From: Triatoma infestans
Lineage: Eukaryota > Arthropoda > Insecta > Hemiptera > Reduviidae
Direction of reading: 5' to 3'
NCBI GenBank assembly: GCA_011037195.1
Contig: JAAEAF010000377.1
Coordinates: forward strand, 44,570-108,569
DNA length: 64,000 nt
The number at the start of each line of letters is the position of its first letter. The stretch's first letter is position 1. This document shows, piece by piece, positions 61,058 to 64,000 of this stretch. The position numbers and the translations under genes were made by a program. The notes beneath the pieces were generated by a model. That model ran no database searches, was not told the origin of the DNA, and saw only the letters and a list, made by a program, of their open reading frames with translations.

Positions 61058-63202
61058 CTACTCTAAAAATCTTCTAGGGACCTTAATTCTTCTACCGCTC
61101 CTAGTACGTCTCTCCAACTCTGGTTGGGAAGGAATCTCGTCTGGTGTAGAAGGTTTCTGAATTTCATGTGAATCACAGTGCACTTCCAAGGGGTGCACTC
61201 TTTTTACTGATCTAAGTAACTGTCCTGACTTAGTACGGAGCCTGACAAGACGTACTTCTCCATCAGCTCCAGGAAGTAGTTCTTCAACCAGTGCCAAAGG
61301 CCAATCTAACCTCTTTGCGTTGTCATCGCTTATTAGGACTACATCCCCCACTGTTATCTTGTAGTCTTGTTGTTTCTTTGGTTCCTGTTTCAATAGTCCT
61401 AGGTATTCTGATCCGAATCGTCCACGTAGTTCCAGACTTAATCTTCTTCTGTACCGGACGCGTCGATTCAAACTTTCATGGTCCGCTGCATCTAAAACTG
61501 AAATACCAGATTCTTGCAGATCCTTGATAAACATAGCTGGCGTCAACGGTGTCAGATCGGTTGTACTACCAGAAATGTATGTAAGTGGTCTACTATTCAT
61601 CACAGCCTCACAATCAGTCAATACTGTATACAATTCTTGAAAGGTTAGACTAGCTCTTCCCAAGACCCGTCTCAGTATATTTTTTAAAATTCTAATTAGA
61701 CGCTCCCACCAACCTCCCCACCAAGGAGCTCCAGGTGGAATGAATATCCATTTAAGGGGGGGATCCTCAGTCGCAGTCGTGATTTTCTCCCACTCAATCT
61801 TGCTTAAAACATTCTCGGCACCAACAAAATTTGTACCATTATCAGTATACACGACTTTGGGTCGGCCTCTTCTATTCACGAATCTTCTGAAAGCTTCTAA
61901 AAAAGCTGGTGTAGAAAGAGCGTTGACCAATTCCAAATGGACTGCTCGGTATACTGCACAGGTAAATAAGCATACGTACGCCTTATCTCCATTTCTCAAA
62001 TATAAAGGACCAGCATAATCTATGCCCGTCGTCTCGAAAGAATACGCGTCTCTAACTCTGTTTGAAGGGAGAGCAACTGGGGCCGTCTCCAAGTGCTTAC
62101 TGGTAAATCTCTTGCAGCGGATGCACTTATTAATTGCCGACTTTACCGTTCTCCTGCCTCCTAACAACCAAAACCGTTCTCGTAGAAGGGTGAGCAAAGT
62201 CTGTACTCCTGCATGACTATTTTTTATATGCTGCTCATAAATCAGTTTCTCTACAATTACATTGTGCGAAGGTAAGATAGACGGGAACTTGAACACATCT
62301 GTATCGTCCTTCATTGTCAATCTCGTCTTCACTTTTAAAACTTCGTCATCATCCGTAAAAGGCAATAGTGAGCTAAGTCTTGGATCTTGAACTCCAGCAA
62401 ACGCTTCCTTTTGAATCGTTCTGATCAAACAGTTTTCAGCTCGTACTAATTCTTCATACGATAATTCTCCAGAGGACCTCTTCCTTCTTTCCATTGAGCT
62501 ATTATTGATAAATCTCAAACACCATCCTATCATTCTGATTATTCTTATATAGCTGGAAAAGTAGACCAATCTGTTCGAGAATATATCTTTCTGTTCCATT
62601 TGAAAATAGGCTAGGGTTACTCTTCTAGCTCGTTCTTGACCAATTTCTGCTTCATTCGTTTCTGGTTGCTCTACTGGCCAGCTTTCAAGGGGTTGATACA
62701 TCCATTCGGGTCCCTCCCACCATGGAGATGCTGTCAACTGCTGCACAGAACAACCGCGACTGGGTAGATCAGCAGGATTACTGTTCCCAGGTACGTGGTG
62801 CCATTCACTGAGGGCCGTCAGTTCTCGTATTTCTTGAATGCGATTTCTTACGAACACACCCCAGTGTTCTTTCCTTTGGATCCACGCAAGAACGGTCGTG
62901 GAATCTGACCAGTGGTATCTGGCGACATTCCGAAATTGTAATTCGGTCAGGACACTTGACGCCAGTCTTGCTCCGATGAGAGCAGCCAAAAGTTCTAGAC
63001 GAGGAACTGTTATGCTAGATAAGGGTGCGACTCTGTTCTTCGCCTGCACTAATCGTATGGAGATTCCCAAAGATGACTCAACTCTTAAATATATAACTGC
63101 AGCATATGCTTGCCGGCTTGCATCCACAAAAGTATGTAGGGACCAGCGAGCATCGCTGTCCATAGGTCCTAAAAGCCATCGTGGAATTTGTAAATCTCTC
63201 AA
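61058..63202 (-). CDS. BEL/Pao pol: RNase H, zinc-binding, integrase core, C-terminal domain
   Basis: 714 codons open. RNase H: FVDAS, PRLELLAALIGARLAS and WSDSTTVLAWI in the first 130 residues, then HHVPGNSNPADLPSRG. H-H-C-C zinc finger around residues 320-365 (YEQHIKNSHAG...NKCIRCKRF). DDE integrase: TGIDYAGPL, VVYTDNGTNFVGA, PPGAPWWGGWWERLI. The C-terminal domain has KITVGDVVLI, WPLALVEELLPG and RLRTKSG. This order is diagnostic of BEL/Pao and distinct from gypsy. The first Met is just internal to a longer reading that is frameshifted at 63203-63547, so it is the intact 3' part of a broken polyprotein. Stop at 61058, 44 bases before the LTR. Confidence 0.93.
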   Translation of the reverse strand: MRDLQIPRWLLGPMDSDARWSLHTFVDASRQAYAAVIYLRVESSLGISIRLVQAKNRVAPLSSITVPRLELLAALIGARLASSVLTELQFRNVARYHWSDSTTVLAWIQRKEHWGVFVRNRIQEIRELTALSEWHHVPGNSNPADLPSRGCSVQQLTASPWWEGPEWMYQPLESWPVEQPETNEAEIGQERARRVTLAYFQMEQKDIFSNRLVYFSSYIRIIRMIGWCLRFINNSSMERRKRSSGELSYEELVRAENCLIRTIQKEAFAGVQDPRLSSLLPFTDDDEVLKVKTRLTMKDDTDVFKFPSILPSHNVIVEKLIYEQHIKNSHAGVQTLLTLLRERFWLLGGRRTVKSAINKCIRCKRFTSKHLETAPVALPSNRVRDAYSFETTGIDYAGPLYLRNGDKAYVCLFTCAVYRAVHLELVNALSTPAFLEAFRRFVNRRGRPKVVYTDNGTNFVGAENVLSKIEWEKITTATEDPPLKWIFIPPGAPWWGGWWERLIRILKNILRRVLGRASLTFQELYTVLTDCEAVMNSRPLTYISGSTTDLTPLTPAMFIKDLQESGISVLDAADHESLNRRVRYRRRLSLELRGRFGSEYLGLLKQEPKKQQDYKITVGDVVLISDDNAKRLDWPLALVEELLPGADGEVRLVRLRTKSGQLLRSVKRVHPLEVHCDSHEIQKPSTPDEIPSQPELERRTRSGRRIKVPRRFLE

Positions 63203-64000
63203 AGCAGGTAGCTGATCATACCATGCTATGAATCTCAGCTTTATATCCTCTGGAACAGGGGCTTCCCAGGTGTAACAGTATCTTAGGTCTCAACGATATC
63301 GGCGAACAAAACCCAATAGGGTCAAATATCTTGTGTGTTATAGATAATATCTTCCGTTTGGTGACATTATCAACGCTTTTCAGTGAATCAATAGCACCGT
63401 CAGTTAGTTGTAGGGTATCCGTCTGCTTGTTCTATTCAAGTCCTAAGAGGGGTGTCGGATCATTAAAGCCGTCATGAGAGTATTCCCATCCCCTTAGATC
63501 AAAACCACCTTTAGCCATTATGGCTTTCGCTTCTTGTATGAACTCCCTTAAGTCTTCTTCACTGTCGACGCTGGTGACACATTATCCACATAAAAACTTC
63601 TTAAGAGTTTCTTAATAATTTCTGGATTGTAGAACGAATGTTTTTCTTTAATTAACGCGAGTTCAGTCTTGACGTGGTGTTGTATGACAGCTCCAAGATG
63701 ATACGGACTGCAAACAACACCGAAAACTACTCTGGTGTGACGATAAACGATAATATCGCTTTCTTTATTGTACCAAAAAAATTTGAAAAAACTTCGGTCT
63801 TCTTCAGCTAATTTGATCTGTAAGAAAGCTCTCCTAATATCCGAAACAACTCCTATTTTCTTCAAGCGGAATCTAAACAATAGAGAAGGAATAAGCTCAA
63901 TTAAATTAATGCCCCTTTCAAGACAATCATTAAGAGAACATGTACCTTTCCCTTTTGCGGATGCATCAAAAACCGGTCGGATAGGACCTCGTTACGCTGT
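63203..64000 (-). pseudogene. BEL/Pao reverse transcriptase, frameshifted and cut by the window end
   Basis: From 64000 the frame reads GPIRPVFDASAKGKG, CSLNDCLERGINLIELIPSL, then FRLKKIGVVSDIRRAFLQIKL (first catalytic Asp) and LLRSFYVDNVS, where YVDD is changed to YVDN. An in-frame TAA appears near 63987. After 63548 the reading shifts (LREFIQEAKAIMAKGGFDLRGWEYSHDGFND, GFCSPISLRPKILL) with stops. The lost second Asp and the frameshifts mean this copy cannot make active RT. Gag, protease and 5' LTR lie beyond the window. Confidence 0.88.

Noticed and set aside
61291..63215. Several 60-125 codon plus-strand ORFs at the right end
   Set aside because: Shadows of the long BEL/Pao frame on the minus strand.

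Overview
The window is from an AT-rich, intron-rich arthropod genome, almost certainly an insect. Spliced host genes with GT-AG introns sit in a dense bed of decayed retroelements (non-LTR, Ty3/gypsy, BEL/Pao, tRNA-derived SINEs), fold-back elements and a satellite array. I cannot fix the order or species; TE-rich beetle, stick-insect or hemipteran genomes would all fit. All splice joins below come from reading acceptor/donor sites and codon phase by eye. No alignment was run.

Three host genes are supported. (1) 51-21818 (+): the last four coding exons of an unidentified protein, with introns of about 0.1, 16 and 5 kb. Intron 2 (451-16471) is almost wholly repeats. (2) 28705-43398 (-): a complete ten-exon DDHD-type intracellular phospholipase A1, 654 aa, with the lipase Ser and the Asp/Asp/His/Asp set visible. 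(3) 43886-49144 (+): complete six-exon mitochondrial succinate dehydrogenase iron-sulfur subunit (SdhB), 283 aa, with all iron-sulfur cysteines. Genes 2 and 3 are head to head, with 487 bp between their start codons. Genes 1 and 2 converge across 21.8-28.7 kb. A tiny possible first exon lies at 50326.

Mobile DNA by region: 1.2-3.8 kb, CR1/Jockey-like LINE wreck; 5.7-8.2 kb, about 35 copies of a 72-bp satellite; 8.9-14.1 kb, I-like LINE wreck split by a complete LTR element (10703-13904) with matching LTRs, PBS, PPT and a 4-bp target duplication; 17.6-20.8 kb, three LINE fragments; 31.2-32.9 kb, gypsy pol wreck; 54.8-55.9 kb, RTE-like RT wreck; 60.6-64 kb, 3' half of a BEL/Pao element running off the window. 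Two tRNA-derived SINE families occur.

Two things stand out. First, the LTR element at 10703-13904 has no pol. It carries a short coiled-coil ORF and then about 1.7 kb of sequence collinear with the HECT ubiquitin ligase UBR5/hyd, i.e. an apparent host-gene capture. Second, a dispersed set of palindromic fold-back elements (near 23.3, 29.6, 38.8, 40.0, 45.4 and 47.2 kb) has a hammerhead-ribozyme-like motif in each arm, with covarying stems. Solo copies lie at 48.1 and 53.5 kb. Such motifs are known from Penelope-like retroelements. The paired inverted layout, recurring inside introns of both the DDHD and SdhB genes, is the most system-like unexplained pattern here.
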